From positions 2,294,001 to 2,358,000 of the forward strand of contig CP129491.1 of assembly GCA_030584105.1 (NCBI GenBank): 64,000 nucleotides of DNA. Direction: 5' to 3'. Of this stretch, positions 8,926-18,061 are shown in pieces. Source of the DNA: UTCHB3 sp002050155. Its GTDB lineage: Bacteria > Bacteroidota > Ignavibacteria > Ignavibacteriales > Ignavibacteriaceae. The notes below the pieces were generated by a model. That model saw only the letters and a program-made list of their open reading frames with translations, had not been told where the DNA came from and searched no databases. How positions within the stretch are numbered: position 1 is the stretch's first letter; every line of letters begins with the position of its first letter. The translations under genes and the position numbers were made by a program.

Positions 8926-9398
8926 AGCTTATGGAACAATCACTTAGCAGTGTTTCAGAAAAAACCCCAAATGGTTTATACAATTTAAGTGATTATAATG
9001 AAATAACATAGGAAAAAACCTCAAATTTTCTCATGAGCACAAAATTTTTTGCAACAAATCGGCGAAAAAGGTACCGAAAAATGGGTAAAAAACGCCCAAA
9101 AAGTTGGAATACAGCCCAAAAACGCACAATTTGAGAAATTCAAAATTTTCTCACGAGCGATTTAAAACCCGTCGAAAAAGTGCTCATGAGAAAATCGCCC
9201 TTTTAAAGTTGCGTTTTTGGCTCAAAATCGAAGGGTAAAAATGCCGATTTTCTCACGAGCGATTTGAAGACCCCCCAAAAAGTGCTCATGAGAAATTTTA
9301 AATTTTTCAAAAGTTTCAAAAAAAGCGGCTTAACCCCTTATATTGTAAAGAGTTAGAGCGAAAAACCCGAAAAGGTCAAATTTTCTCACGAGAAAACG
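8926..9398 (-). promoter_or_regulatory. CRISPR leader, copy 1
   Basis: About 473 bp nearly identical to 11988-12465 and 27446-27924, in each case directly at the right end of an array. On the minus strand a perfect TATAAT lies at 8997-8992, which would start transcription near 8985, about 60 nt before the first repeat; no good -35 box is evident. Further out are five or six copies of TTTTCTCAYGAGC in alternating orientation. Two facing pairs (about 9148-9194 and 9248-9297) can form stems of about 14 bp, with a G.U wobble when read as minus-strand RNA. The outer part may act in Cas1-Cas2 integration or as RNA. Confidence 0.85.
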
Positions 9399-9490
9399 CC
9401 TTTTTTCACCGGCAATTCCCTAATCAAACCCCTCTGAAACCGGCGCCAATAACCGACAAAAAAAGGGAAAATATCGCCAAATCTTTCCGC

Positions 9491-11386
9491 TTACTGAAAG
9501 CGAACTCCCTCACGGTTATACACATTAACCCCGCTTGAATGAACCACCCAAATGTTGGAGTATTTATCCGCCATAATTTTTTTGACCAAACTTAAGTCAG
9601 GAATGCCCGAAATATTGAACTTCTCTTTTCCTTTATAAGCGGAATCAGCGTAATAAACCGTTATCTCACTCGGATATTTACTGACAGTCCACAGGTTTCG
9701 TTCTTCATCTAAACAATAATTGCCCGAGAAATTATCAATAAACTCGTTTTTAAAATAAAAATAGTTTTGTGGCTCCTGCCCTGATAAATAATTTTCAGTC
9801 TCAAAAATTAAATCGCCGGTAAACCGGAAATGTTTGTCGCTGTATAACCCAAAGTGCGGCTGCAACATTTCTAATTTCATTGAATCATTCAGACGAAAAA
9901 AACCCTCTATAGCACACAAGTACTTTTGGTTGTTGTTATCTACAACGATCCTCGCCAAATAACCGGATACTTCAGGCGCATCTTCTCCGGTGGTTTCTGT
10001 ATTATTAACGGGAGTTTTATTAACTATCTCAACAGCAAATTTTTCCCATTTATCATTTTTCAAACGCAGTACAGAAAGACCACCCAAACCCCACAGAACA
10101 CCTTCGTTATCAAAAGTGAAACTTGATGGGTAAGTATCCTTAATTCCCTCCGGTAAAATTAACTCCACTGATTTTGAACCGTGAAATTTAAGGTATTTGG
10201 AATTTTTGGACTTTAGTTTTTTCAGCAGAACCGAATCTGTTTTTGGATTAAAATCGTAAACCCATAAGTCGCGATCTTCTAACCAAAAGGGCAATCTCGC
10301 TTCAGAGAATGGGTTTTCCTTTTCAACAACCGAACCGGTATCATTCTCGTTAGCTGCGAGTTTACGCAACTCACCTGCTTTTATGCCGTAATAGTCGTTC
10401 CCTAACTTACCGACAACCTCTCGTTTCCGGTTGAGGAAAAATTCCATCTTTCCGTACGCCAGCGGATTAAGTTGAATATACTCCGGTTTGTTCCTTAGTC
10501 TGCAGATAAATCCTTTTCTCAGCGAAAACCATCCTTCATTTCCGTAAATCTGCAATTCCCCCACTAACTTGGGGGAAAACCAACCCTGAGGTTCCTGTTC
10601 CGACAAAGGAGTTTCCTGATAAACCTTTTTTCCCTCTCTGTAATATCCTGTAATAAGGGGATTATTAGAGGGATACCACCTCCCGTTTTGATACTTATAG
10701 ATGTTATTTAAGTAATCTGCTGTAAATACCTCCCCATTTTGAGAAAACAGAACCGCTGCTGAAAGCTGCTCAGATTGAACAAAACCGGCGGAGTTTTTCG
10801 TCTTTACAAAGTTATAAACTTCTCCAAATGTAGGGAGATCACGCATGACAATTAAAGGAGGTATTTCGATTGTAACCCAAACGGTACCGTCTTTTGCTAT
10901 CGTTAAATTTTTTGCCGCACCATTCAGAGAATTTGAAACCTCCGGTAAGTTAAACAAGATATATTTTCCATCCTGATACTTAATCACTTTTTCAGTATTG
11001 GCAAACCACAGGTAACCGTTTGGGTCAACGGCAACATCATCGATTCTATATCCCGATGAATCAGAAGTGTTGATCGTCCGGAAGCCGTTGCCGTTGAATG
11101 TTAAGAGGCGTGACGATTTCAAAAGGATATATTTAACCCCTCCGTTACCTAAGACAATTTCGCTAATTACGGTATCGATTAAATCCGCGGCATAATCAGT
11201 TTTTTTACCCGTGTTTATCTCATATTTAACCAACTTACCTTTGCCGCCAATCCAAAGGGTATCCTCTTCTTTCGTGAAAACCGGCATATCGAATTCTTCG
11301 ATGAACTCTATTTGATACTGCGCAACCCCGTCGGGTGAAAAAGTAAAATAAAAATAAAGGGATAAAAATATTAAAAATAGTTGCAT
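9491..11386 (-). CDS. Secreted beta-propeller protein (two-component-regulator propeller type)
   Basis: 631 residues beginning with a signal peptide (LFLIFLSLYFYFTF, cleavage probably near GVAQ), so exported. The body is made of repeated propeller blades of the kind found in sensor regulators: short units with LWIGGKGKLVKYE, DPNGYLWFANTEKVIKYQDG, DGTVWVTIE, NEGVLWGLGGLSVLRLKND, SNIWVVHSSGVNVYNREG. No kinase, DNA-binding or membrane domain follows, so this is a stand-alone propeller. Ribosome site GAGGGAG precedes the ATG at 11386. It lies alone between leader 1 and CRISPR array 2, read in the same direction as both. No link to CRISPR function can be seen; it may be ordinary cargo trapped between duplicated arrays. 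Confidence 0.75.
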   Translation of the reverse strand: MQLFLIFLSLYFYFTFSPDGVAQYQIEFIEEFDMPVFTKEEDTLWIGGKGKLVKYEINTGKKTDYAADLIDTVISEIVLGNGGVKYILLKSSRLLTFNGNGFRTINTSDSSGYRIDDVAVDPNGYLWFANTEKVIKYQDGKYILFNLPEVSNSLNGAAKNLTIAKDGTVWVTIEIPPLIVMRDLPTFGEVYNFVKTKNSAGFVQSEQLSAAVLFSQNGEVFTADYLNNIYKYQNGRWYPSNNPLITGYYREGKKVYQETPLSEQEPQGWFSPKLVGELQIYGNEGWFSLRKGFICRLRNKPEYIQLNPLAYGKMEFFLNRKREVVGKLGNDYYGIKAGELRKLAANENDTGSVVEKENPFSEARLPFWLEDRDLWVYDFNPKTDSVLLKKLKSKNSKYLKFHGSKSVELILPEGIKDTYPSSFTFDNEGVLWGLGGLSVLRLKNDKWEKFAVEIVNKTPVNNTETTGEDAPEVSGYLARIVVDNNNQKYLCAIEGFFRLNDSMKLEMLQPHFGLYSDKHFRFTGDLIFETENYLSGQEPQNYFYFKNEFIDNFSGNYCLDEERNLWTVSKYPSEITVYYADSAYKGKEKFNISGIPDLSLVKKIMADKYSNIWVVHSSGVNVYNREGVRFQ

Positions 11387-11615
11387 GTCAACTCCCTCGA
11401 AGGTTTTTCCTTTCGTTGCTTTCTGTTTTTAACGGATTATCATATTTGCCGAATGAACCGGAGACCGCGAAGCGCATAGTAACGATGAGTTACTCTGTGT
11501 TTTTTTAATGTACCGGAATTTTTACAAAATAACAGTTGCCATAAAATCCAAAATAATTGAAACTTCAACGGAGTAATATAAGAAGATAAGAGAACCAAAC
11601 AAGGTGAGTTCCAGG

Positions 11616-11987
11616 GTCGTAATCCTTTTAAGTCAAGGCAAATCCACTAAAGAAGTGTATCGATAAGGATGATCACCCCAAAGAGGGTGATGAACTTACC
11701 GAAGTGTCGTAATCCTTTTAAGTCAAGGCAAATCCACTAAAGGGAAAAATAACTTTGATAAAATAGACACGAAAGCTATTGATAATGTCGTAATCCTTTT
11801 AAGTCAAGGCAAATCCACTAAAGGATAAGCTGGGGTATCAGAGAGGCAGCATCTCTGATGTCGTAATCCTTTTAAGTCAAGGCAAATCCACTAAAGTCTT
11901 GAAGCCCCAACAGACAGACGGCGGTACTTTAGCAACGCCGCAATCTCTAAGTCGTAATCCTTTTAAGTCAAGGCAAATCCACTAAAG
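11616..11987 (-). CRISPR. CRISPR array 2: 5 repeats, 4 spacers
   Basis: Repeats at 11616, 11706, 11787, 11860 and 11951, all the same 37-bp sequence as arrays 1 and 3, with spacers of 53, 44, 36 and 54 nt. The leader copy follows on the right from 11988. Unlike array 1, the leader-distal repeat at 11616 is intact. Spacers 1 and 3 hold strong stems: ATCACCC with GGGTGAT (11672-11691) and an 8-bp ATCAGAGA with TCTCTGAT (11837-11859). The short length and an intact leader suggest a young or recently trimmed array. Confidence 0.98.
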
Positions 11988-12465
11988 AGCTTATGGAACA
12001 ATCACTTAGCAGTGTTTCAGAAAAAACCCCAAATGGTTAACACAATTTAAGTGATTATAATGAAATAACATAGGAAAAAACCTCAAATTTTCTCATGAGC
12101 ACAAAATTTTTTGCAACAAATCGGCGAAAAAGGTACCGAAAAATGGGTAAAAAACGCCCAAAAAGTTGGAATACAGCCCAAAAACGCACAATTTGGGAAA
12201 CTCAAAATTTTCTCACGAGCGATTTAAAACCCGTCGAAAAAGTGCTCATGAGAAAATCGCCCTTTTAAAGTTGCGTTTTTGGCTCAAAATCGAAGGGTAA
12301 AAATGCCGATTTTCTCACGAGCGATTTGAAGACCCCCCAAAAAGTGCTCATGAGAAATTTTAAATTTTTCAAAAGTTTCAAAAAAAGCGGCTTAACCCCT
12401 TATACTGTAAAGAGTTAGAGCGAAAAACCCGAAAAGGTCAAATTTTCTCACGAGAAAACGGTCTT
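11988..12465 (-). promoter_or_regulatory. CRISPR leader, copy 2
   Basis: Second copy of the conserved leader, differing from copy 1 by only a few bases. The minus-strand TATAAT is at 12059-12054 and the alternating TCTCAYGAG motifs are kept. Similarity ends just after GAGAAAACGGTCTTT, matching copy 3 slightly further than copy 1. Confidence 0.85.
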
Positions 12466-12545
12466 TTATTCTCCTAAAAAACGATTTCAAACTGTGCCTG
12501 AAGTGCTTTCCGGTTTAACCCTGCACAGGGGTTACACACCTTAAA

Positions 12546-12703
12546 AACATCGAAACGACAGGACCGATTGGACAGGAAATTGGCATGTTTGATTTCATCC
12601 GGCGGGGGCGTTTCATATTATAACAACATCGAGAGGATAGGACAGACCGGACAGGAAATTGGCATGTTTGATTTCATCCGGCGGGGGCGTTTCATGTTAT
12701 AAT
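12546..12703. repeat. Two 79-bp direct repeats within the array 2 / cas6 gap
   Basis: Unit 1 starts at 12546 and unit 2 at 12625. They share the long stretch from GGACAGGAAATTGGCATG through GGCGGGGGCGTTTCAT with few changes nearer the start. The surrounding gap 12466-13081 (616 bp) has no credible gene, only AT-rich sequence down to the cas6 stop. Confidence 0.9.
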
Positions 12704-13081
12704 AATGATAACTAAAACTTGTAAAAATTTTGACTTAGATTTTAACCATTGTTACTTACAGTTTCTATTCAGAAAATTATAAAAAATGAAGTGATTGTTT
12801 GGGCAAGTTCGGAGTGTTGGTTTAAAAGGGTTGTGCCCCCGGTAAAACTGTAAAAAAAAACACACATAATGAAAGGCAGGATAGAAGAAGTGTCTTGGTG
12901 GTGCAGGGTTGTTTCTGTGGGGAAATACTATAGTATCTTTACTTTACCCAAACATAAAATTCCGGTTCTTTCGCTTGGTCTTTAACTCAACTTTTAGCTA
13001 AGCATTTAGTTCAACACAAGACGATATTGCCCCGGACACAAGAGTTCCCGGAGTTTCCGTCAATCCAAGACAGCAAAGCCT

Positions 13082-14038
13082 TCAGCTCAGCACCACGCGA
13101 AATTGCCCCAGACCGTAGGCTGTGTTTTTGCCCATATTTATGCGCGAGCCAGCCAACAGCCACGGAATTGCCGGGAGGATATTCCCGGAAAGAGAGATGC
13201 TGCCAATCAGACCGCTCATATCCAAATAGTTTTTCTGACGATTCGAGTACCTCCCCCAGTCGAACGGTGCAAGGGAATTGGAAGAGACTTCAATCTCTTC
13301 ATAAGGAAAATCCGGTTTTTGATCCAAAAAACCCCCGTTGCCGTAAAGCCCCGCCAGTGCCAGATAGCGTCTGTACAATCCGTTCAGAATAACGGCGGGT
13401 GTAACATTGTCTTTTTTCAGCAGCACTTTGCCCGCCTCCTGAATCCTTACGGGGGTTGTGAACTCTAAATTAACGCTTTGAAAGCCGATAAAATTCTCCT
13501 CAGTGGCGGCAGGCACTCTCAGAGTTGGGAGATCGGCGGTCATAGTTTTGCCGTCCGGAGTTATCACGGGCACCACTTCGTTCCCTATGACTGCGTTGAA
13601 CTCCAAAACCTCAAACAAAGTATCCGCCCTCCCGAAGCCGCGCTTTCCGATCTGCTGAAAGACAAAAACATAATATTGGAGCAACTGCACGGCAGAACCG
13701 AACAATCGCAGCTGAATTTTCAGCTTTTCGCCCGGCTCATAGAGGGTTTTGCCGTTAAGTGGCGGCGTAAGCACAAAGGGATGCGGTACTTTGCGCACCC
13801 CTTTTAAGTATGGAATATGGCCGGCAGAGATTTCAGTTTCAAAAATCCGGAAGTAGGCGCATGTATCTTTCAGCATGCACCCCTCGCATGTAGGCTGCTT
13901 CGTAACGCAAACGATATTTCTGAACGCCCAGGCGAAAGAACCCTTAAGGAGAGAACCCATATATTTTGGGGTTTCAAAGCGCCCCAACATACCGAGGGTT
14001 ATCTCGAATGAGTAAATGTCAAGTTCCGGTATTTTCAT
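13082..14038 (-). CDS. cas6: Cas6 pre-crRNA processing endoribonuclease (RAMP)
   Basis: Cuts the long array transcript within each repeat to release crRNAs with an 8-nt 5' tag. The 318 residues show the DUF2276/CRISPR_Cas6 family marks: an early ferredoxin-like segment, a cysteine cluster CEGCMLKDTC near residues 52-61 and a C-terminal glycine-rich loop MGKNTAYGLGQFRV of the RAMP fold. The catalytic residue in this family is not certain, so none is assigned. It is the last gene of the csm operon, 64 bp after csm5. The ATG at 14038 has AGAGG directly against it, closer than usual. A separate Cas6 is expected here because the RT-Cas1 protein lacks the Cas6 domain present in some fusions. Confidence 0.88.
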   Translation of the reverse strand: MKIPELDIYSFEITLGMLGRFETPKYMGSLLKGSFAWAFRNIVCVTKQPTCEGCMLKDTCAYFRIFETEISAGHIPYLKGVRKVPHPFVLTPPLNGKTLYEPGEKLKIQLRLFGSAVQLLQYYVFVFQQIGKRGFGRADTLFEVLEFNAVIGNEVVPVITPDGKTMTADLPTLRVPAATEENFIGFQSVNLEFTTPVRIQEAGKVLLKKDNVTPAVILNGLYRRYLALAGLYGNGGFLDQKPDFPYEEIEVSSNSLAPFDWGRYSNRQKNYLDMSGLIGSISLSGNILPAIPWLLAGSRINMGKNTAYGLGQFRVVLS

Positions 14039-14102
14039 CCTCTGATTGTCGTTACGGTTTCCTAAGTTTTAAGTTCCCAAATATGCGATTAACAGCCGGT
14101 TA

Positions 14103-15797
14103 CTATGGCTGATTTAACGGTTTTGGAAGTGTCGGTTGATTAACAATTTTCCCTTTCTGAAAAGTAACCTGCACCGTTACCAAAGTATCTGCCTGTAAAC
14201 CGGCGGGGTATTTAACTCTATACTCAGCATTAAATTCACTGTGCAGAAGTTGCACAAAAATAAAAGGCGGTTCAGACCTTAGAACGACAGCATTCATCCT
14301 TACCGCCTGATTGTTCTTCGGCTTTTGGCTCTCGTTTTCTTTCTGAAGTTCTTTTATCCATTCTTCTCTTGTAAGAGGTTCTTTCTCGGTAACCATTTCA
14401 ATCTTTTTCCTCACAAAAGGCTCCGGCTTCAAATCCGGTGCAATCTGAACCCAGCCGAGGAAAAATTCAGGAGAAGTTATCGACTGCGCAGTCATCCTTT
14501 TTGATTTCGGGAAATTGTCTAAGTCAACAGGCGCATTCTTTTTCTCTCCTTTACTTTTTCTGACCCCAATCCCGAGTTCTTTAAACATCTCCCTGACAAA
14601 CTCTTTGTCAGAGGTCTTCAAAGGGTTAAAAATGGTAGTCGAGGTAAACCCGGAACCCCATCCGATCTTAATAGTCCCGCCTACCTCGGAGACTCTGTCG
14701 CCGATAAACGCATTGAGCCTTTCAGCCGCATCAGGCGCAATTCCTCCGCCTCCGGATATTTTAAGAAACTCTCTCAGCCAAGCCCGGTCCTGATTAAACT
14801 TTTCAACCGCCTGAACCCCACCAAGTACGGAAAAAAGCCCGTCGGTAAGGAGTTTCTCGTAATCACCTTTCGCCACATTATCCAACTTTACATCAAACAG
14901 CCGTTCAATTTTGGTGCTTAAATCGCGCCACATCCCTTTTGGATGTTTACTTTCCCTGAAGGCGGTGTACAGCCCTTCAACATCAACTCTGAAATCAAAC
15001 TCAAATACCACCCCTTTGGGGATAACTTCCTGGGAGTTGGTTTGCGGTTGCGGTTCTTTCCCTTTCAGATAGAGATAAACGGGCAGTACCTCGAGAGCGT
15101 TTTCCCCGAAAGGTTCAACGATGTGTGCGTCGGAAAAGTGAAAAAACCTCATTATGCTGAAGCGCGCAGGGTCAAAAAATATTTTTTTGTTTCTCCACCT
15201 TTGTTCATCAGGAACGACCCTGCAGGTAAACAGATGATTCATTAAAGGTTCGTCTGAATATTCTATACGATTGTTCTTTTTTAGCACACGGGTTTTTTCA
15301 TCACCCAAAACTTTCTTTCTTTCACCATCGCTCAACTTACTCCAGGCATTTGCGGCAAGCGCAGTTTTAATCGCCCCCTTAATGCTTGAACCGGGGATGT
15401 AGGGTTTGTTAGCAGAGTCTTTAATCTGTTCATTCAGGAGGGAACTTTCGCCGCGCCCAAAAGGTGCAAACGCTTTGTAAAGTGTTGCCCCCTCCAGCAC
15501 TTTGGAAAAAATGCCGGATTGCGGGTATTTAACCCTGCAAAACTCTTTCAGGTTTGTGGTTTTCCGGGTTTCGCTCTGCTCCTTGTTGTCATCAGTTTTC
15601 AGAAGGCTTCCGATCTTGGCATCCACCCAGTCGGAAAACTTAGAGTAAACGCCGGGGTCTTCGGTTGCCAGAATCTCCAACGATTTCTCCAAGTGCAGCC
15701 TGTAGATAAAGTTATCCTGATACACATAATCGAGCGTTTCCAAATCTTTCCCCGTAGAGATGTGCAGCGGGGTGATAGTTTTAATTCTTAATTTCAT
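14103..15797 (-). CDS. csm5: Csm5, type III-A crRNA-maturation subunit, with long C-terminal extension
   Basis: RAMP subunit that caps the crRNA 3' end of the Csm complex. The N-terminus TPLHISTGKDLETLDYVYQD is the classic Csm5 opening, and KPYIPGSSIKGAIKTAL (~residues 131-147) is the shared RAMP glycine loop. At 564 residues it is far longer than the usual ~350-400. The extra part at the C-terminus (from about residue 430) has a charged linker and then a beta-rich segment (AVVLRSEPPFIFVQLL ... LVTVQVTFQKGKIV) that resembles a small OB or KOW-like barrel, which would be an added nucleic-acid-binding module. Its ATG overlaps the csm4 stop by 4 bp, so the two are translationally coupled. Confidence 0.9.
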   Translation of the reverse strand: MKLRIKTITPLHISTGKDLETLDYVYQDNFIYRLHLEKSLEILATEDPGVYSKFSDWVDAKIGSLLKTDDNKEQSETRKTTNLKEFCRVKYPQSGIFSKVLEGATLYKAFAPFGRGESSLLNEQIKDSANKPYIPGSSIKGAIKTALAANAWSKLSDGERKKVLGDEKTRVLKKNNRIEYSDEPLMNHLFTCRVVPDEQRWRNKKIFFDPARFSIMRFFHFSDAHIVEPFGENALEVLPVYLYLKGKEPQPQTNSQEVIPKGVVFEFDFRVDVEGLYTAFRESKHPKGMWRDLSTKIERLFDVKLDNVAKGDYEKLLTDGLFSVLGGVQAVEKFNQDRAWLREFLKISGGGGIAPDAAERLNAFIGDRVSEVGGTIKIGWGSGFTSTTIFNPLKTSDKEFVREMFKELGIGVRKSKGEKKNAPVDLDNFPKSKRMTAQSITSPEFFLGWVQIAPDLKPEPFVRKKIEMVTEKEPLTREEWIKELQKENESQKPKNNQAVRMNAVVLRSEPPFIFVQLLHSEFNAEYRVKYPAGLQADTLVTVQVTFQKGKIVNQPTLPKPLNQP

Positions 15798-16867
15798 TTC
15801 AACCTCGCAGGAAGATTAAATGCAATACCGGACTGATATACGGTGAACCCGCTTTCCCCCCCGGTTTGTTTTACTTCTTTCAGTGTTCCGTAATTATTTT
15901 TTTTCATACCGGGGAAATAAGAGCCTTCACGAAAAGCGAGGACCGATTTTTTCCAAAAATCTTCAGTACTCAAGTGAGCCGAGCTAACCTTCCCTTTCCG
16001 TGTTTCAAGTTCATAATAAGGGGCAGCGCCCGGTTCTCCGTTGTTATTTCCCTCTTCGTTTGCGTTGTTTACGCCGGCTGAAAAGAACGCCGCTTCTTCT
16101 TCAGTCGGGATAAATAGTGAAAGCGTAACAAACCCGGAAGGGTTATCAACGGATGGTGCTGCGAAGTCTTCAAATCTTATATCGAAGTGGCTCTTACCCA
16201 CGGAAGAATCTCCCATAAACCCTATATGAGAATAGAGCCTAAGGGCAGCCTCAGCTTTTTCCAAATACTCAGGCTCACCATCAATCAGGAAGAAAAGCCC
16301 GGCGTCTTTGGCAAAAACATTTTCCCGCGTAAACGGACCGCCAAAGCCTTTTTCACTCTGCTCAGGGTTCTCGGGGTCAACCGGTTTGTTCGCGGAAGCA
16401 GTCAGTCTGTTTATCGAGTTGTGAATGGTGGTCTCAACCCTGAATCTTTTTTTCATTGAGTCAGAAGCCCACAAAGCCTCATCGGTAAAGAAGCCTTTTT
16501 CATCCAAATCACCGGTAATGAACCTAAAGAAAACTTCTTCGGAAACGGTTTTTTGGCTTCGCCACTTCTTCAGATTGCTGAAAATCTTCATTTTTTCGCT
16601 TTTGGGCTTCCCTTCGAGTAAATCTGAAAGGTCAAACGGAGGCAACAACGGCTTAGGGAAAAACCGCCGGAGGCCGCTGTCGGTATTTATCCACTTAAAA
16701 GCGGAAGAGACCTTCAACGGGGCACCGGAATTGTAGCCCTCGATCATAGCCAAAAGCTCTTCCTCCGACCAAAGGGTTCGCACCCCCCAGCAGATTAAGC
16801 CCCAGAGACTGTCTGACCTCATTGTCTCCCGGAATGAAGATTTCGGAGTTAAATAAACAATTTTCAT
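15794..16867 (-). CDS. csm4: Csm4, type III-A subunit binding the crRNA 5' tag
   Basis: Cas5-like RAMP that holds the 5' end of the crRNA and contacts Cas10. The family start is clear: MKIVYLTPKSSFRETMRSDS followed by LWGLICWGVRTLWSEEEL, and further on LKVSSAFKW. A glycine-rich C-terminal end (FPGMKKNNYGTLKEVKQTGG) suits the RAMP loop. Length 357, slightly long for the family. A TTHNSINRLT-type segment (residues ~149-158) matches the conserved region of Csm4. Ribosome site AGGGATG precedes the ATG; 19 bp separate it from csm3. Confidence 0.92.
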   Translation of the reverse strand: MKIVYLTPKSSFRETMRSDSLWGLICWGVRTLWSEEELLAMIEGYNSGAPLKVSSAFKWINTDSGLRRFFPKPLLPPFDLSDLLEGKPKSEKMKIFSNLKKWRSQKTVSEEVFFRFITGDLDEKGFFTDEALWASDSMKKRFRVETTIHNSINRLTASANKPVDPENPEQSEKGFGGPFTRENVFAKDAGLFFLIDGEPEYLEKAEAALRLYSHIGFMGDSSVGKSHFDIRFEDFAAPSVDNPSGFVTLSLFIPTEEEAAFFSAGVNNANEEGNNNGEPGAAPYYELETRKGKVSSAHLSTEDFWKKSVLAFREGSYFPGMKKNNYGTLKEVKQTGGESGFTVYQSGIAFNLPARLK

Positions 16868-16886
16868 TTCATCCCTTTTATTGGTC

Positions 16887-17633
16887 TTAATTCACCGGTT
16901 CTAAATTGTCTAATGTTTTAAGCTTCGAAGTATCCTCATCGGAAACAGAGGCAGTGCTCTCTTTGTATCTCTCATTTCCGGTTATATAATCTTCGGCAGC
17001 CACCTCAACGGGGTCAGCAAGATAAAAGGCAATTCTTCCGTATCCCCTTGAGATACTCCCACCGATACCGGAGTGCTCAAGCAGCCGCATTGCCTGATAA
17101 ACGATTTTAAGATTCTCTTCATCTTTATCGTCGTAAACACTGTAGATCATCTCAAAGTTAAACATTGACCCTTTAACCACTCTTTCAAGAAAACGGGGGT
17201 TAGCTTCGGAGGTCAACCGGTCTATCGAGTTTTCAGGTTTCAGCTCGGTGAAAAGAAGTTCAGATTCCATCCCTTCCCACATTTCAATCGTTTCTTTCGT
17301 TGGATACGCATCCCGTACTGTTAGCCTTGTGGGCCCCCCCTTAGTGCCTTTAACGAAGTTTCCAAAAACACGGCAGATTTCATCATCCGGATCGTCTGAT
17401 TCATAAGGTTTTCCGGAATTTACAACTTTCCCGTGTGCAAATTCAATGAGCATCCTCATTTTTCCTTTCAGAGAAGAGCCGGGAATATAAGGCTGCTGAG
17501 TGAATGGATCGCGGATAACGGGGCTATCCACACCGCCAATTTCAAGTTTTTCTTTACTTCCGCCGATGTGCATACCTGTGAGGGTCTCGATCCGGCCTCT
17601 GATTATAATATTTTTTTTAAATTCGAATGACAT
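16887..17633 (-). CDS. csm3: Csm3, backbone subunit and target-RNA nuclease of the type III-A complex
   Basis: Cas7-like subunit forming the filament along the crRNA and cutting bound target RNA every 6 nt. The 248 residues include TGMHIGGSKEKLEIGGVDSP, where Asp36 lies in the position of the catalytic aspartate known from Csm3 of other species (Asp32/33), so RNase activity should be intact. PYIPGSSLKGKMRMLIEFA (~residues 48-66) is the RAMP loop; NSIDRLTSEANPRFLERV and SGIGGSISRGYGRI are further Csm3 hallmarks. It lies between csm4 and csm2 with short gaps of 19 and 11 bp. Confidence 0.96.
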   Translation of the reverse strand: MSFEFKKNIIIRGRIETLTGMHIGGSKEKLEIGGVDSPVIRDPFTQQPYIPGSSLKGKMRMLIEFAHGKVVNSGKPYESDDPDDEICRVFGNFVKGTKGGPTRLTVRDAYPTKETIEMWEGMESELLFTELKPENSIDRLTSEANPRFLERVVKGSMFNFEMIYSVYDDKDEENLKIVYQAMRLLEHSGIGGSISRGYGRIAFYLADPVEVAAEDYITGNERYKESTASVSDEDTSKLKTLDNLEPVN

Positions 17634-17644
17634 CTTTAACTCCT

Positions 17645-18049
17645 TTATTTATCTTTTCCGCCGTGAAATTTATGGTAGGCAACAATCGCTTCCGTAATTG
17701 AAATAAGGTTAGCAAGCGCTGCTTTCTTATCGCTCACATTTTCGGATACGGTAGCACCGATACCGTCCTGCATTAAATTGTATAATTCCATAACCTTTTT
17801 GTTTCTGCCGGTTGCGTATGCAAGCTTAGGCTTCAAGAGCACTAATTCCCTCTCTATCGCCGGAGTTACACTCTTCTCTTTTCTTAATTTTGTTCTTATT
17901 GAGATGATGGAAGAATAAAAATTCCTGAGCTGGTTAGTTTTCACTTCACGGTCAACTAAACTTTTGCCCATCGTTTTGCCAATACTGTCAATATCTTCCG
18001 GTTTGATTTCCGAAAGGTCTTTAACTCCGTTGAGATTTTCTAAAGGCAT
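17645..18049 (-). CDS. csm2: Csm2, small subunit of the type III-A complex
   Basis: Small helical subunit that lines the inner groove of the Csm complex beside Csm3. The 134 residues contain the family pattern KTNQLRNFYSSIISIRTKLR and LVLLKPKLAYATGRNKKVMEL. The length agrees with other Csm2 proteins. It sits 12 bp after cas10 and 11 bp before csm3, a normal place in III-A operons. Its presence, with csm3-5, separates this locus from the III-B (Cmr) and III-D types. Confidence 0.94.
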   Translation of the reverse strand: MPLENLNGVKDLSEIKPEDIDSIGKTMGKSLVDREVKTNQLRNFYSSIISIRTKLRKEKSVTPAIERELVLLKPKLAYATGRNKKVMELYNLMQDGIGATVSENVSDKKAALANLISITEAIVAYHKFHGGKDK

Positions 18050-18061
18050 AATCTCCTCCTT

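Noticed and set aside
9491..11386. Assigning the propeller gene as a CRISPR accessory
   Set aside because: It has a signal peptide and no feature tied to nucleic-acid defence; position alone is not enough.
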